A DNA stretch of 64,000 bases from Calamus simplicifolius (taxonomy: Eukaryota; Streptophyta; Magnoliopsida; Arecales; Arecaceae), in contig UESW01004078.1 of NCBI GenBank assembly GCA_900491605.1, positions 828,286-892,285 of the forward strand, written 5' to 3'. Numbering within the stretch: position 1 is the first letter of the stretch; each line of letters opens with the position of its first letter. This document shows positions 42,776-54,322 of the stretch, piece after piece. The notes under the pieces are model-generated. The model did no database searches. It was not told where the DNA came from and saw nothing but the letters and a program-made list of their open reading frames with translations. A program made the position numbers and the translations under genes.

Positions 42776-42917
42776 ATATTCGTTCTTCTATTTGGGAGCA
42801 TTGGCAAGGGCACAGCGCAAACGTATTATTAATGGCATCAACCGTGAGGCGACGATGGCCTCGTCTCTTTAGAGGAGTTCAAGCTCATGATGGATCTTCC
42901 TTCCCCTCGCCAAGAAG
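42776..42917 (+). pseudogene. EF-hand exon copy 1 (degraded)
   Basis: Acceptor TTGCTATAG| and donor AAGAAG|GTAGGG are kept. The EF-hand loop sequence is damaged (CGTGAGGCGACGATGGCCTC), and the second half reads LFRGVQAHDG instead of the consensus. It is the most divergent of the six units and shorter at the front. Confidence 0.8.
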
Positions 42918-43520
42918 GTAGGGTCTGGATACGGCATTCTTTTCGTTCTTCTTTCTTCTTAGTCTTCCTTCTTGATCATGCTAGCCTTCTTGGGGTCTCC
43001 TTGTCGGGGTTGGGTGTAGCGGGGTGATCTCTCATGACTTGCTGATCTTGATCTAGCCGTTGAAGGGTGACGACGAAAGGTAATGAAAAGTAGGGGGCAT
43101 TAAGCATGATACGGATCGAGTTTGGAAAATAACATACAAAATATATTTTTGACCCTGGTTCGCCTCTCCAATAAGTTTAAGAGGAAGTTATCCCATAAAT
43201 TTGAAAAAGACTTTTCTATCGTGCCTTTAATGTAGGCTCCTTATTTTAAAACTCTAGTATAATAAAACTTTTGATCCTATTCGTTTACAATTCAAATTTT
43301 CAAATTCAAATTTGACCCATTCTTGACTTGAATTGAAAATTTTCTAACCCTGCTTTTTTTTTTGTTTGTTTCAAGATGATGTTGATTTTTACCCTTCAAG
43401 TGAGAAGGATCAAATTTAACTTCTAAAAATTAAAAATTAATATCACACTTTTTTTATTAATTTTTTATTTTTAAAATAAAGGATCAATATATTTTTTGAA
43501 AGTAGTTTGTGATATTTTTA

Positions 43521-43984
43521 CCCTCTGTTTGGATAGAAAGAAAACTAGGAAGGAAAGAAAACTAGGAGGGAAAACAAAAACCTAGGAGGGAAAACAGGAG
43601 AGAAAATAAAATTTATCTTGTTTGAATGGAGAGAAAAGTAGGGAGGAAAGAAAACCATAGGGAAAAAGAAAGAAAAAAAAATGGTGGGCCCCACATAAAA
43701 GTTCTCTACGAAACCGAAGAAATTTCGGAGAGAAAACTTAAAAGTGCTCTTTCATTTTTTTATTCCAATATTGACCCTTCCAAAAAACAACCGATGTATT
43801 TTTTAATCATCTATAATAAGGATATTATTGTCATTGTAAATTATTAATTTTCTCTCCTCTCTAATTTCTTTCACTTATCAAAACAGAAAGAGAGAAAATA
43901 TTTTCTCTTCAATTTTCTTTCCTTCCAGTTTTCTCTCCTCTTAGTTTTCTTTCTTCACAATTTTCTCTCCATCCAAACAGAGCA
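43521..43984. mobile_element. Tourist-like MITE (464 bp) inside the second unit
   Basis: Terminal inverted repeats read CCTCTGTTTGGATAGAAAG and, from the other end, GCTCTGTTTGGATGGAGAG. They are flanked by TTA (43518-43520 and 43985-43987). The empty site is visible in the other units, for example 45437-45450 (ATACTTTTAGCTAATT). A TTA target and a TGTTTGG terminus point to the PIF/Harbinger (Tourist) group. There is no transposase. The 73-codon ORF inside is incidental. Confidence 0.88.
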
Positions 43985-44701
43985 TTAGCTAATTTTTAAA
44001 AAAAACTTATATGAAAATATTCACTTCTAACTGTCCATATAAATATATCCTATGATCATCTAAAAGTAAGAAGCAGCTATCCAATAGAGAAACTTTGTGA
44101 CTGGTTTATGAATCTCTACATTTGGTATGGTAAAAAATTTATTTATTTTAAAAATTATTAAATAATATTGTACATATGGTAATAAAGAGTAGATCACTTT
44201 ATCAGAATTGGTATAATAATGGTTAATTGTGAACAAAATAGTCAGCTATTAAATGGTTGAATGCATATAAATAATGACAAATTGTGAACAAAATAGTCTG
44301 CTATTAAATGGTTGAGTTAGTTTTATCTATATGATTTTTTGATTTTCGATCGTAGCAAAGTTTTTCATGTTCTAAATAATATCTTTGGGCCAATGAAAGA
44401 TTTTTTTTAGGTACTAAAAAGCCTCATAGGACTTGCAATTAAGACCTTTTAATGTTAGTAGCTTTTGGCTGTTTGGTGTTGAAGGGTTGAGGCTATAAGT
44501 CCAAAGTGGTAAAGAGCTAGAAAGTTGGAAAAAAAAGAGTCTACTTTAAAAATAAAGGCATGATAGAAAAGTATTTTTCAATAAATGGGGTAACTTCCTT
44601 AAATTTATTGGAGTCGCTAGCCATTATCAAAATATATTTTATAAATTGTTTTCCTAACTTATCCGTATCGGGCATAATCCTCTTACTTTTTGTTGCTATA
44701 G

Positions 44702-44853
44702 ATTTTCGTTCTTCGACTTGCTCTGCAGCATTGGCAAGGGCACAGTGAAAACGTTTTATTAATGGCATCAACTGCGACGACGATGGCCTCGTCTCCTTAG
44801 AGGAGTTCAAGCTCGTGGTAGCCAACGGATCTATCTTCCTCCTCACCAAGAAG
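44702..44853 (+). pseudogene. EF-hand exon copy 2
   Basis: Same splice borders. The front of the exon is shortened (CTTGCTCTGCAGCATTGGC). The EF-hand part is altered by single-base changes at the loop (ACTGCGACGACGATGGCCTC) and the frame after it. Intron 3' of it begins GTAGGGTCTGGATTC. Confidence 0.82.
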
Positions 44854-46185
44854 GTAGGGTCTGGATTCGACATTCTTTTTGTTCACCTTCCTTCCTAGTC
44901 TTCCTTCTTCCTCACTCTTCCTTCCTGATCATGCTAGCCTTCTTAGGGAGACTTGGGTGTAGTGGGGTGATCTCTCATGACCTGCTGATCTTGATCTAGC
45001 CATTGAAGGGTGACAGTGAAAGATAATGAAAAGTTGGGGGCATTAGGCATGATACGGATCGAGTTTGAAAAATAATATATATAATATATTTTTGACCCTG
45101 GTTCGCCTCTCCAATAAGCTTAAGAAGAAGTTATCCCATAAATTAGCTCCTTATTTTTAAAACTCTGGTATAATTAAAATTTTGATCCTATATGTTTAAA
45201 ATTCAAATTTAACCCATTGATGACCCGTTTCAAATTCAAATTTGACCCATTCTATACTTGAATTAAAATTTTCTAACCCTGCTTTGTTTGTTTCAATATG
45301 ATGTTGATTTTTACCCTTACAAGTGAGAAGGATCAAATTTAATTTCTAAATATTAAAAATTAATATCACACTTTTTTATTAATTTTTTATTTTCAAAATA
45401 AAGGATCATATATTTTCTGAAAATAGTTTGTGATACTTTTAGCTAATTTTTAAAAAAAACCTATATGAAAATATTCACTTCTAACTGTCCATAATGACAA
45501 ATATATCCTATGATCATCTAAAAGTAAGAGGTAGCTATCCAATAGAGAAACTTTGTGACTGGTTTATGAATCTCTACATTTGGTATGGTAAAAAAATTAT
45601 TTATTTTAAAAATTATTAAATAATATTATACATATGGTAGTAAAGATCACATTATCGGAATTGGTATAGCTAATAGTTAATTGTGAACAAAATAGTCAGC
45701 TATCAAATGATTGAATGCATATAAATAATGACTAATTGTGAACAAAATAGTCTACTATTAAATGGTTGAGTTGGTTTTATCCATATGATTTTTTGATTTT
45801 GGATTGTAGCAAAGTTTTTTATGTTCTCAATAATATCTACTGGCCAATGAAAGATTTTTTTTGGTAATAAAAGCCTCATAGGACTTGCAATATTGTACGG
45901 TGATTTCCAGTGCCAATAAGACCTTTTAATGTTAGTAGCTTTTGGCTGTTTGGCATTGAAGGGTTGAGGCTATAAGTCCAAAGTGGTAAACAGTTAGAAA
46001 AGTTGGAAAAAGAAAAAAAGAGTCTACATTAAAAATAAAGGCATGATAGAAAAGTATTTTTCAAATCTATGGGGTAACTTTCTTAAGTTTATTGGAGTTG
46101 CTAGCCATTATCAAAAATATATTTTGTAAATTGTTTTCCTAACTTATCTGTATCAGGCATAATCCTCTTACTTTTGTTGCTATAG

Positions 46186-46377
46186 ATTTTCGTTCTTCGA
46201 CTTGGATATGAGGTGTCATCTCCATCGATGAGCTCACCAGAATCCTCCGCAGCATTGGTGAGGGCACAGTGCAAATGTATTATTAATGGCATCGACCACG
46301 ACGACGATGGCCTCGTCTCCTTAGAGGAGTTTAAGCTTATGATAGCCAATGGATCTACCTTCCCCTTTGTCAACAAG
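46186..46377 (+). pseudogene. EF-hand exon copy 3
   Basis: Open frame from MSSPSMSSPESS into IINGIDHDDDGLVSLEEFKL, with a canonical 12-residue calcium loop (D-x-D-x-D-G-x-V-x-x-x-E). The preceding part still encodes, in another phase, VISIDELTRILRSIG, the end of the previous EF-hand of calmodulin-like proteins. So a frameshift ahead of the loop predates the amplification. Donor CAACAAG|GTAGGG. Confidence 0.85.
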
Positions 46378-47683
46378 GTAGGGTCTGGATTCGGCATTCT
46401 TTTCGTTCTCCTTCCTTCCTAGTTTTCCTTATTCCTCACTCTTCCTTCTTGATCATGCTAGCCTTCTTGGAGAGACTTGGGTGTAGCGGGATAATCTCTC
46501 ATGACTTGCTGATCTTGATCTAGCCATTGAAGGGTGACAGTGAAAGGTAATGAAAAGTAAGGGGCATTAGGCCTGATACGGATCGAGTTTGGAAAATAAT
46601 ATACAAAATATATTTTTGACCATGGTTCGCCTCTCCAGAAAGCTTAGGATTTAAAATTCTGGTATAATTAAAATTTTGATCCTATTTGTTTAAAATTCAA
46701 ATTTAACCCATTGATGACCCGTTTCAAATTCAAATTTGACCCATTCTAGACTTGAATTAAAATTTTCTAACCCTGCTCCTTTTTTTGTTTGTTTCAAGAT
46801 GATGTTGATTTTTACCCTGTGACAAGGATCAAATTTAATTCTAAATATTAAAAATTAATATCAAACTTTTTTATTAATTTTTTAGTTTTAAAATAAAGGA
46901 TCAATATATTTTCTAAAAATAGTTTGTGATACTTTTAGCTAATTTTAAAAAAAACCTATATGAAAATATTCACTTCTAACTATCCATAAAGATAAAATAT
47001 ATCGTATGATCATCTAAAAGTAAGAAGCTGCTATCCAATAGAGAAACTTTGTGACTGGTTTATGAATCTCTACATTTGGTATGGTAAAAAAATTATTTAT
47101 TTTAAAATTATTAAATAATATTGTACATATGGTAGTAAAGATCACATTATCAGAATTGGTATAGCTAATAGTTAATTGTGAATGAAATAGTCAGCTATTA
47201 AATGGTTGAATGCATATAAATAATGACTGATTGTGAACAAAATAGTCTGCTATTAAATGATTGAGTTGGTTTTATCCATATGATTTTTTGATTTTGGATT
47301 GTAGCAAAGTTTTTCATGTTCTCACTAATATCTACGGGCCAATGAAAGATTTTTTTTTGGTAATAAAAAGCCTCATAGGACTTGCAATATTGTACGGTGA
47401 TTTTCGGTGCCATTAAGACCTTTTAATGTTAGTAGCTTTTGGCTGTTAGGTGTTGAAGGGTTGAGGCTATAAGTCCAAAGTGGTAAACAACTAGAAAAGT
47501 TGGAAAAAGAAAAAAAGAGTCTACATTAAAAATAAAGGCATGATAGAAAAGTATTTTTCAAATCTATGGGGTAACTTCCTTAAGTTTATTGGAGTTGCTA
47601 GCCATTATCAAAAATATATTTTGTAAATTATTTTCCTAACTTATCCGTATCAGGCATAATCCTCTTACTTTTTGTTGCTATAG

Positions 47684-47871
47684 ATTTTCGTTCTTCTAAC
47701 TTGGGTATGAGGTGTCATCTCCTAAGCTCACCAGAATCCTCCGCAGCATTGGCAAGGGCACAGTGTAAACATATTATTAATGGCATCGACCGCGACGACG
47801 ATGGCCTCATCTCCTTAGAGGAGTTCAAGCTCATGATAGCCAATGGATCTACCTTCCCCCTAGCCAACAAG
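47684..47871 (+). pseudogene. EF-hand exon copy 4
   Basis: Loop GIDRDDDGLISLEEFKLMI is intact. The leader has lost a short CCATCGATGAG segment (CATCTCCTAAGCTCACC). Donor CAACAAG|GTAGGG. Confidence 0.85.
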
Positions 47872-49165
47872 GTAGGGTCTGGATTCGGCATTCTTTTTGT
47901 TCTCCTTCCTTCTTAGTCTTCCTTCTTCCCTACTCTTCCTTCTTGATCATGTTAGCCTTCCTGGGGTCTCCTTGATGAGGGGTTGGGGTTGGCTGTAGCG
48001 GGTGATCTCTCATGACTTGCTGATCTTGATCTAGCCGTTGAAGGGTGATAATGAAAGGTAATGAAAAGTAGGGGGCATTAGGCATGATACGGATCGAGTT
48101 TGGACAATAATATACAGAATATATTTTGACCCTGGTTCGCCTCTCCAATAAAGCTTAGGAGGAAGTTATCCCATAAATTGGCTCCTTATTTTAAAACTCT
48201 GGTATAATTAAAATTTTGACCATTCTAGACTTGAATTAAAATTTTTTAACCCTGCTCCTTTTTTGGTTTGTTTCAAGATAATGTTGATTTTTACCCTTCC
48301 AAGTGAGAAGGATCAAATTTAATTCTAAATATTTAAAATTAATATCACACTTTTTTATTAATTTTTTATTTTTAAAATAAAGGATCAATATATTTTCTGA
48401 AAATAGTTTGTGATACTTTTAGCTAATTTTAAAAAAAAACCTATATGAAAATATTCACTTCTAATTATCCATAATGATAAAATATATCCTATGATCATCT
48501 AAAAGTAAGAAGCAGCTATCCAATAGAGAAACTTTGTGACTGGTTTATGAATCTCTACACTTAGTATGAAAAAAAAATTATTTATTTTAAAAATTATTAA
48601 ATAATATTGTACATATGGTAGTAAAGATCACATTATCAGAATTGGTATAGCTAATAGTTAATTGTGAACAAAATAGTCAGCTATTAAATGGTTGAATGCA
48701 TATAAATAATGACAAATTGTGAACAAAATAGTCTGCTATTAAATGGTTGAGTTGGTTTTATCCATATGATTTTTTGATTTTGGATCATAGCAAAGTTTTT
48801 CATGTTCTAAATAATATCTACGGGCCAATGAAATATTTTTTTTGGTACTAAAAAGCCTAATAGGACTTGCAATATTGTACGGTGATTTCCAGTGCCATTA
48901 AGACCTTTTAATGTTAGTAGCTTTTGGCTGTTCGGTGTTGAAGGGTTGAGGCTATAAGTCCAAAGCGGTGAATAGCTAGAAAAGTTGGAAAAAGCAAAAA
49001 AGAGTCTACATTAAAAATAAAGGCATGATAGAAAAGTATTTTAAATCTATGGGTAACTTCCTTAAGTTTATTGAAGTTGCTAGCCATTATCAAAAGTATA
49101 TTTTGTAAATTTTTTTCCTAACTTATCTGTATCAGGCATAATCCTCTTACTTTTTGTTGCTATAG

Positions 49166-49285
49166 ATTTTCGTTCTTCAACTTGGGTATGAGGTGTCATC
49201 TCCATCGATGAGCTCACCATAATCCTCTGCAGCATTGGCGAGGCACAGTGCAAACGTATTATTAATGGCATAGTGCAAACGTATT
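49166..49285 (+). pseudogene. EF-hand exon copy 5a (truncated)
   Basis: Front half of the exon only. It breaks after ATTATTAATGGCAT and reruns into a second copy 152 bp further on. The marker GGCATAATCCTCTTAC is at 49136 and 49288. There is no donor site or complete calcium loop. Confidence 0.8.
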
Positions 49286-49317
49286 AGGCATAATCCTCTT
49301 ACTTTTTGTTGCTATAG

Positions 49318-49509
49318 ATTTTCGTTCTTCTACTTGGGTATGAGGTGTCATCTCCATCGATGAGCTCACCAGAATCCTCCGCAGCATTGGCGAGGGCACA
49401 GTGCAAACGTATTATTAATGGCATCGACTGCGACGACGATGGCCTCGTCTCCTTAGAGGAGTTCAAGCTCATGATAGCCAATGGATCTACCTTCCCCCTT
49501 GCCAAGAAG
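49318..49509 (+). pseudogene. EF-hand exon copy 5b
   Basis: The best-preserved exon. MSSPSMSSPESSAALARAQC leads into IINGIDCDDDGLVSLEEFKL with all loop ligands, then MIANGSTFPLAKK|. Acceptor TTGCTATAG|, donor AAGAAG|GTAGGG. Alone it encodes a single EF-hand, whereas functional calmodulin-like proteins have paired hands. Confidence 0.85.
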
Positions 49510-50834
49510 GTAGGGTCTGGATTCGGCATTCTTTTCGTTCTCCTTCCTCACTCTTCCTTCTTGATCATGTTAGCCTTCTTGGGGTCTCATCGATGAGGGG
49601 TCGGGGTTGACTGTAGCGGGGTGATCTCTCATGACTTGCTGATCTTGATCTAGCCAATGAAGGGTGACAGTGAAAGGTAATAAAAATATATACAAAATAT
49701 ATTTTTGACCCTGGTTTGCCTCTCCAATAAGCTTAAGAGAAAGTTATCCCATAAATTTGAAAAAGACTTTTCTATCATGCCCTTAAGATAGGCTCCTTAT
49801 TTTTAAAACTCTGGTATAATTAAAATTTTAATCCTATTCGTTTAAAATTCAAATTTAACCCATTGATGACCTGTTTCAAATTCAAATTTGACCCATTCTA
49901 GACTTGAATTAAAAATTTTCTAACCCTGCTTTTTTTTTTTGTTTCAAGATGATGTTGATTTTTACCCTTCCAAGTGAGAAGGATCAAATTTAATTCTAAA
50001 TATTAAAAATTAATATCAAACTTTTTTATTAATTTTTTATTTTTAAAATAAAGGATCAATATATTTTCTAAAAATAGTTTGTGATACTTTTAGCTAATTT
50101 TTAAAAAAACCTATATGAAAATATTCACTTCTAACTGTCCATAATGATAAAATATATCATATGATCATCTAAAAGTAAGAAGCAGCTATCCAATAGAGAA
50201 ACTTTGTGACTGGTTTATGAATCTCTACATTTGGTATGATAAAAAAAATTATTTATTTTAAAATTATTAAATAATATTTTACATATGGTAGTAAAGATAA
50301 CATTATCAGAATTGGTATAGCTAATAGTTAATTGTGAACAAAATAGTCAGCTATTAAATGGTTGAATGCATATAAATAATGACTAATTGTGAACAAAATA
50401 GTCTGCTATTAAATGGTTGAGTTAGTTTTATCCATATGATTTTTTGATTTTGGATCGTAGCAAAGTTTTTCATCTTCTAAATAATATCTACGGGCCAATG
50501 AAAGTTTTTTTTTGGTACTAAAAAGCCTCGTAGGACTCAATATTGTACGGTGATTTCCAGTGCCATTAAGACCTTTTAATGTTAGTAGCTTTTGGCTATT
50601 TGGTGTTGAAGGGTTGAGGCTATAAGTCCAAAGTGGTAAACAGCTAGAAAAGTTGGAAAAAGAAAAAAAAGTCTACATTAAAAATAAAGGCATGATAGAA
50701 AAGTATTTTTCAAATATATGTGGTAACTTCCTTAAGTTTATTGGAGTTGCTAGCCATTATCAAAAATTTATTTTGTAAATTATTTTCCTAACTTATCCAT
50801 ATCAGGCATAATCCTTTTACTTTTGTTGCTATAG

Positions 50835-51026
50835 ATTTTTGTTCTTCGACTTGGGTATGAGGTGTCATCTCCATCGATGAGCTCACCAGAATCCTCCGCA
50901 GCATTGGTGAGGGCACAGTGCAAACGTATTATTAATGGCATCGACCACGATGACGATGGCCTCATCTCCTTAGAGGAGTTCAATCTTATGATAGCCAATG
51001 GATCTACCTTCCCCCTTGCCAACAAG
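50835..51026 (+). pseudogene. EF-hand exon copy 6
   Basis: Loop GIDHDDDGLISLEEFNLMI, ligands intact, Lys to Asn at the EEFK position. Donor CAACAAG|GTAGGG. Its downstream intron is cut at about 51409, which ends the array. Confidence 0.85.
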
Positions 51027-51410
51027 GTAGGGTCTGGATTCGGCATTCTTTTCGTTCTCCTTCCTTCCTAGTCTTTCTTATTCCTCACTCTTCCTTCTTG
51101 ATCATGCTAGCCTTTTGGGGTCTCCTTGATAAGGGGTCAGGGTTGGGTGTAGCGGGGTGATCTCTCATGACTTGCTGATCTTGATCTAGCCGTTGAAGGG
51201 TGATAGTGAAAGATAATGAAAAGTAGGGGCATTAGGCATGATATGGATCGAGTTTGGAAAATAATATACAGAATATATTTTTGACCTTGGTTCGCCTATG
51301 CAATAAGCTTAAGAGGAAGTTATCCCATAAATTGGCTCCTTATTTTTAAAACTTTGGTATAATTAATATTTTGATCCTATTCATTTAAAATTCAAATTTA
51401 ACCCATTGAT

Positions 51411-52492
51411 GAACCATTGTTATATTTTTGGAATGGCATTTTGATTGTCAATATTCAATATATCAGTATTATCCCTAGAGTACTTTTTTCACAGCCATCC
51501 TTGTTGCTTAGTCTGAGAGTTGGATTGATGAAATGGCTGTATATTCTATCGTACAACTTAAACTCTCTTGTTTGCATGTGTTGCTCCATCTTTGTTTTGA
51601 CCCTTACTTTCATATTTTCTCACTAAAGGCTCTTCCATAAATCTCACCTATGGATAAGAATTAATGAAAGATGCATCATGTTTCACAATATTAGAAGGGT
51701 TTTTACATGCAGTTTTTCTAGTTTCGTATTCCCTATCATTTGTAAAAATTTTGTATCGCCACAATGTTCTTGATTTCAGTGGCCAATGTTACTGGTTCTT
51801 GAACTTGAGTCTTGCGTTAAGAAATGTTTCAGTGCTACGTAACCACATTTTTTCATCTATTTTCTCAGTTTATTCATTATATTAAAAAAAAACTCAAAAA
51901 CTACTGATTCTTGTCATCTTTAGTCTCTCAAGGAACATCTTAGCAATTCACTAGAATGGAACAAGTCTTAAACTTTGGTCTTCTTGGAAGAATCCAAAGG
52001 ACAGGTGCCCACAGTGGCAGCAAGCGATTCTCTCTACTGCATGTGGCTTACGAATTTTTTAGTCAAAAATTTTGTGCATTTTGAAAAATGGAAAGCACTA
52101 CCTTTACCTTTTGATCCAGCATAGGATATTCTAACTTATAGAATGCGTTAGTTTAATTGCTCTAGAATAGACCAGATTAGAAATATATTGACACACTAAT
52201 TCCAAGTAAATTTACTCCAAAGCCAAATAGGGCTCAAGGAATCTCTTGATAACGCAGCATAAATTTATAAAGTACATTTGCAACCACAGACTTCAGCTCA
52301 GCGTTGGCATAGATATTATTGTAACATAATAAAGGAAGAATATAAAAGCATAATGTAAAAGAGGGAATCTGATGATTGATAAAAGAAACAGGGAAGTTAT
52401 AAGTAAATTGATGCATATTCCTATATTCAATAAAGGACCAAAAGTAGATTAATTTGATAGGTGCATCAATCAGAAATTCATTACTAAAATAA

Positions 52493-52530
<38 letters not shown>

Positions 52531-53042
52531 CTAAAAATTCACCAAAATCTCTCTCTGCTTGGTTCAGTGAGTTGTGTATACTCTTTAACAATAGGAAATA
52601 AAACCCAAAGGGTCACCAATCAATTATTTTAACCTCTTTTCTTTTCTGATACATAGTTTACAGATAAAGCATAAAAGGTGGTGGTATAATTGCAATCATG
52701 TGAAATTGCACTATTTCGTTATTTATGATGAACATCCATTATAGGAGATAATCTTGGTGAGAAATTGCAGTAAAAATTTCCTGATTTATATAAGTTAATA
52801 AATAAATTACAAAAAATTACAAAAGCAAATCATCAAAAAAGTTGCCATATCATAAGAGTGAGCCGGTATAGACTTCAATCCAGTGAGAGTAGCATATGGC
52901 TGTAATTCTCGATTAAATTTATTTGTTTCTGATTTTTTCTACATCAAAGAATGGGAAGGGTTACATGAGTTTGTAAAAAATATAAACTATTAAAATAGTT
53001 GTATGGATGTATTTACTTTATACTCATCTGAATAAAAATAAT
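51411..53042. other. AT-rich DNA without recognisable genes
   Basis: Contains an (AT)n microsatellite at 52495-52527. The ORFs are short and hydrophobic by composition, for example 51417-51626. No splice-bounded coding block or element terminus is identified. Confidence 0.6.
52495..52527. repeat. (AT)n microsatellite
   Basis: An uninterrupted run of about 16 AT units. Confidence 0.97.
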
Positions 53043-53562
53043 CACATAGAAAGTTTCAGTTACTCTGCGAAACATGAGATGGCTTATTTTGCTTTGCTAA
53101 GCTCACACTTGTGTCCTCACCATGACCAATGAAGTGTAAATGAAGCCGATATCTAAATTCCTGATATACTTTATTCATTTGAAACTTTATACCCTTTTTA
53201 ATATGATCTAAAGTACTTCTCCTGCAAATATATTAAAAATTATAAAAGTTATAAGGTATATTAAGTATGTTAAAAGTAATCTAATATAATTATACTGACC
53301 TGAAGTCGATCGATCATAGGTGCTTTCTGTGCATCAGTGATCTCACTCCACCTCCTGACCGCAAGTGGTGCCATGTCACATACAATCACTCCTATCTCTA
53401 TCAGACACTCGGAGCGAAACTCTCCTAACGGTCGTCCAACCTTAGATGGCAGAAGAATAAGCAACTTCTAAATAGGCAACTTCTGTCCACCACATAATCA
53501 ATCAGATGTGCAAACTTGTATCCGCGAGCAGGACCTCGGCCCTTCTTCTTTGATGACATAGC
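53043..53562 (-). pseudogene. Ptta/En-Spm (Transposase_24)-like exons
   Basis: Starts at an ATG near 53560 with MSSKKKGRGPARGYKFAHLI. An indel near 53470 shifts the frame. The next block, VGRPLGEFRSECLIEIGVIV, CDMAPLAVRRWSEITDAQKA and PMIDRLQ, ends at a donor CAG|GTCAG near 53297. A further exon from 53221 reads HIKKGIKFQMNKVYQEFRYR and HFIGHGEDTSVS. The frame after the acceptor is disturbed. The conserved W-x-x-(I/V)-x-x-x-x-K-x-x-(M/L) pattern is that of the plant En/Spm-associated protein family. The product is broken. Confidence 0.75.
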
Positions 53563-53820
53563 TGCAAAACATATTGAACTAAATTAGTGCAAAATAACAT
53601 AAAAATAAGATAAGTTTAAAGTAGAGTTAGTACATGATGCGCCGACAAATGACCCCTCTGTCAAAACTGGAATGTAAGGAGAATCATCTGGCCTCGATGT
53701 AGCAGGAGTATCCCTCGAAGACATCTGCAAACAAACATACAAACTAGAATTAATAAATAAGAAAGTATAAGAATATATAGTTGCAATAAGTAAAAAAAAA
53801 AAAACATGAATGCTACCAAA

Positions 53821-54317
53821 TTAATCATTGTCATCACTAATATGCTCATTGTCTTCATCATCCTCTATATCATAACTATGTATAGATCCCTCATTGTCAT
53901 AATCAGCTAGTGTGTCATCCTCTTCAACTTCTTCGCATATAAACTCATCTTGACCGACATCACTTTGACCTCTAATGTTTTCTTGAATTATAACTATTTC
54001 AGCATCAGTGTCCATACGCTGAGATATTATTAAGCCCATGTCAGGTTGCTCACATATGAATCGAAGGACTGCTGAATCATCTTCTTGATATACTTCTTCC
54101 TGAACATCATCATCTTTTTTTGGAATATCCTACAAATGATGATGACTAACCTTGTATACCACTTTCCAATTAGAATTATTCTTCAAATTATCCAAGTAGA
54201 AAACCTTTTCAGCTTGTGATGCTAAAATGAATGGCTCATGTTTGTACCATTGTGAACTAATATTTATACTTGTAATGTTATAATGTTGTTGCATTCTCCT
54301 ATGCTTTGGTTCAGTTT
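53821..54317 (-). pseudogene. DUF4216-like C-terminus of CACTA transposase
   Basis: Minus strand: SSQWYKHEPFILASQAEKVF then YLDNLKNNSNWKVVYKV matches the DUF4216 end of CACTA TNP2-like proteins, with a TAG directly before DIPKK (about 54131). An acidic tail follows (DEFICEEVEEDDTLADYDNE), with a TAA at 53821-53823. The N-terminal catalytic part is absent. Confidence 0.78.
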
Positions 54318-54322
54318 CAAAC

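Larger units (their letters stand above)
41629..51410 (+). repeat. Tandem array of ~1.5-kb units carrying an EF-hand exon (six units)
   Basis: The marker TTTTCCTAACTTATCC recurs at about 42722, 44649, 46133, 47631, 49113 and 50784. Net spacing is 1.46-1.50 kb once a 464-bp MITE in the second interval and a 152-bp local duplication in the fifth are subtracted. Each unit holds one 140-190 bp exon, then a shared intron with the GTAGGGTCTGGATTCGGCAT start and an AT-rich body. The array stops abruptly at about 51409. Introns are included, so the copies arose by DNA duplication, not retroposition. Confidence 0.93.
53043..54322 (-). mobile_element. Fragment of a CACTA (En/Spm) transposon
   Basis: Minus-strand remnants in the order usual for the 3' half of the main CACTA transposase gene and its neighbour: a DUF4216-like segment, an acidic tail, then Ptta/En-Spm (Transposase_24)-like exons. 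No CACTA termini are visible. The copia LTR at 54323 cuts into the coding sequence (TSD candidate CAAAC at 54318-54322), so the upstream part would be beyond that insertion. Confidence 0.75.
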
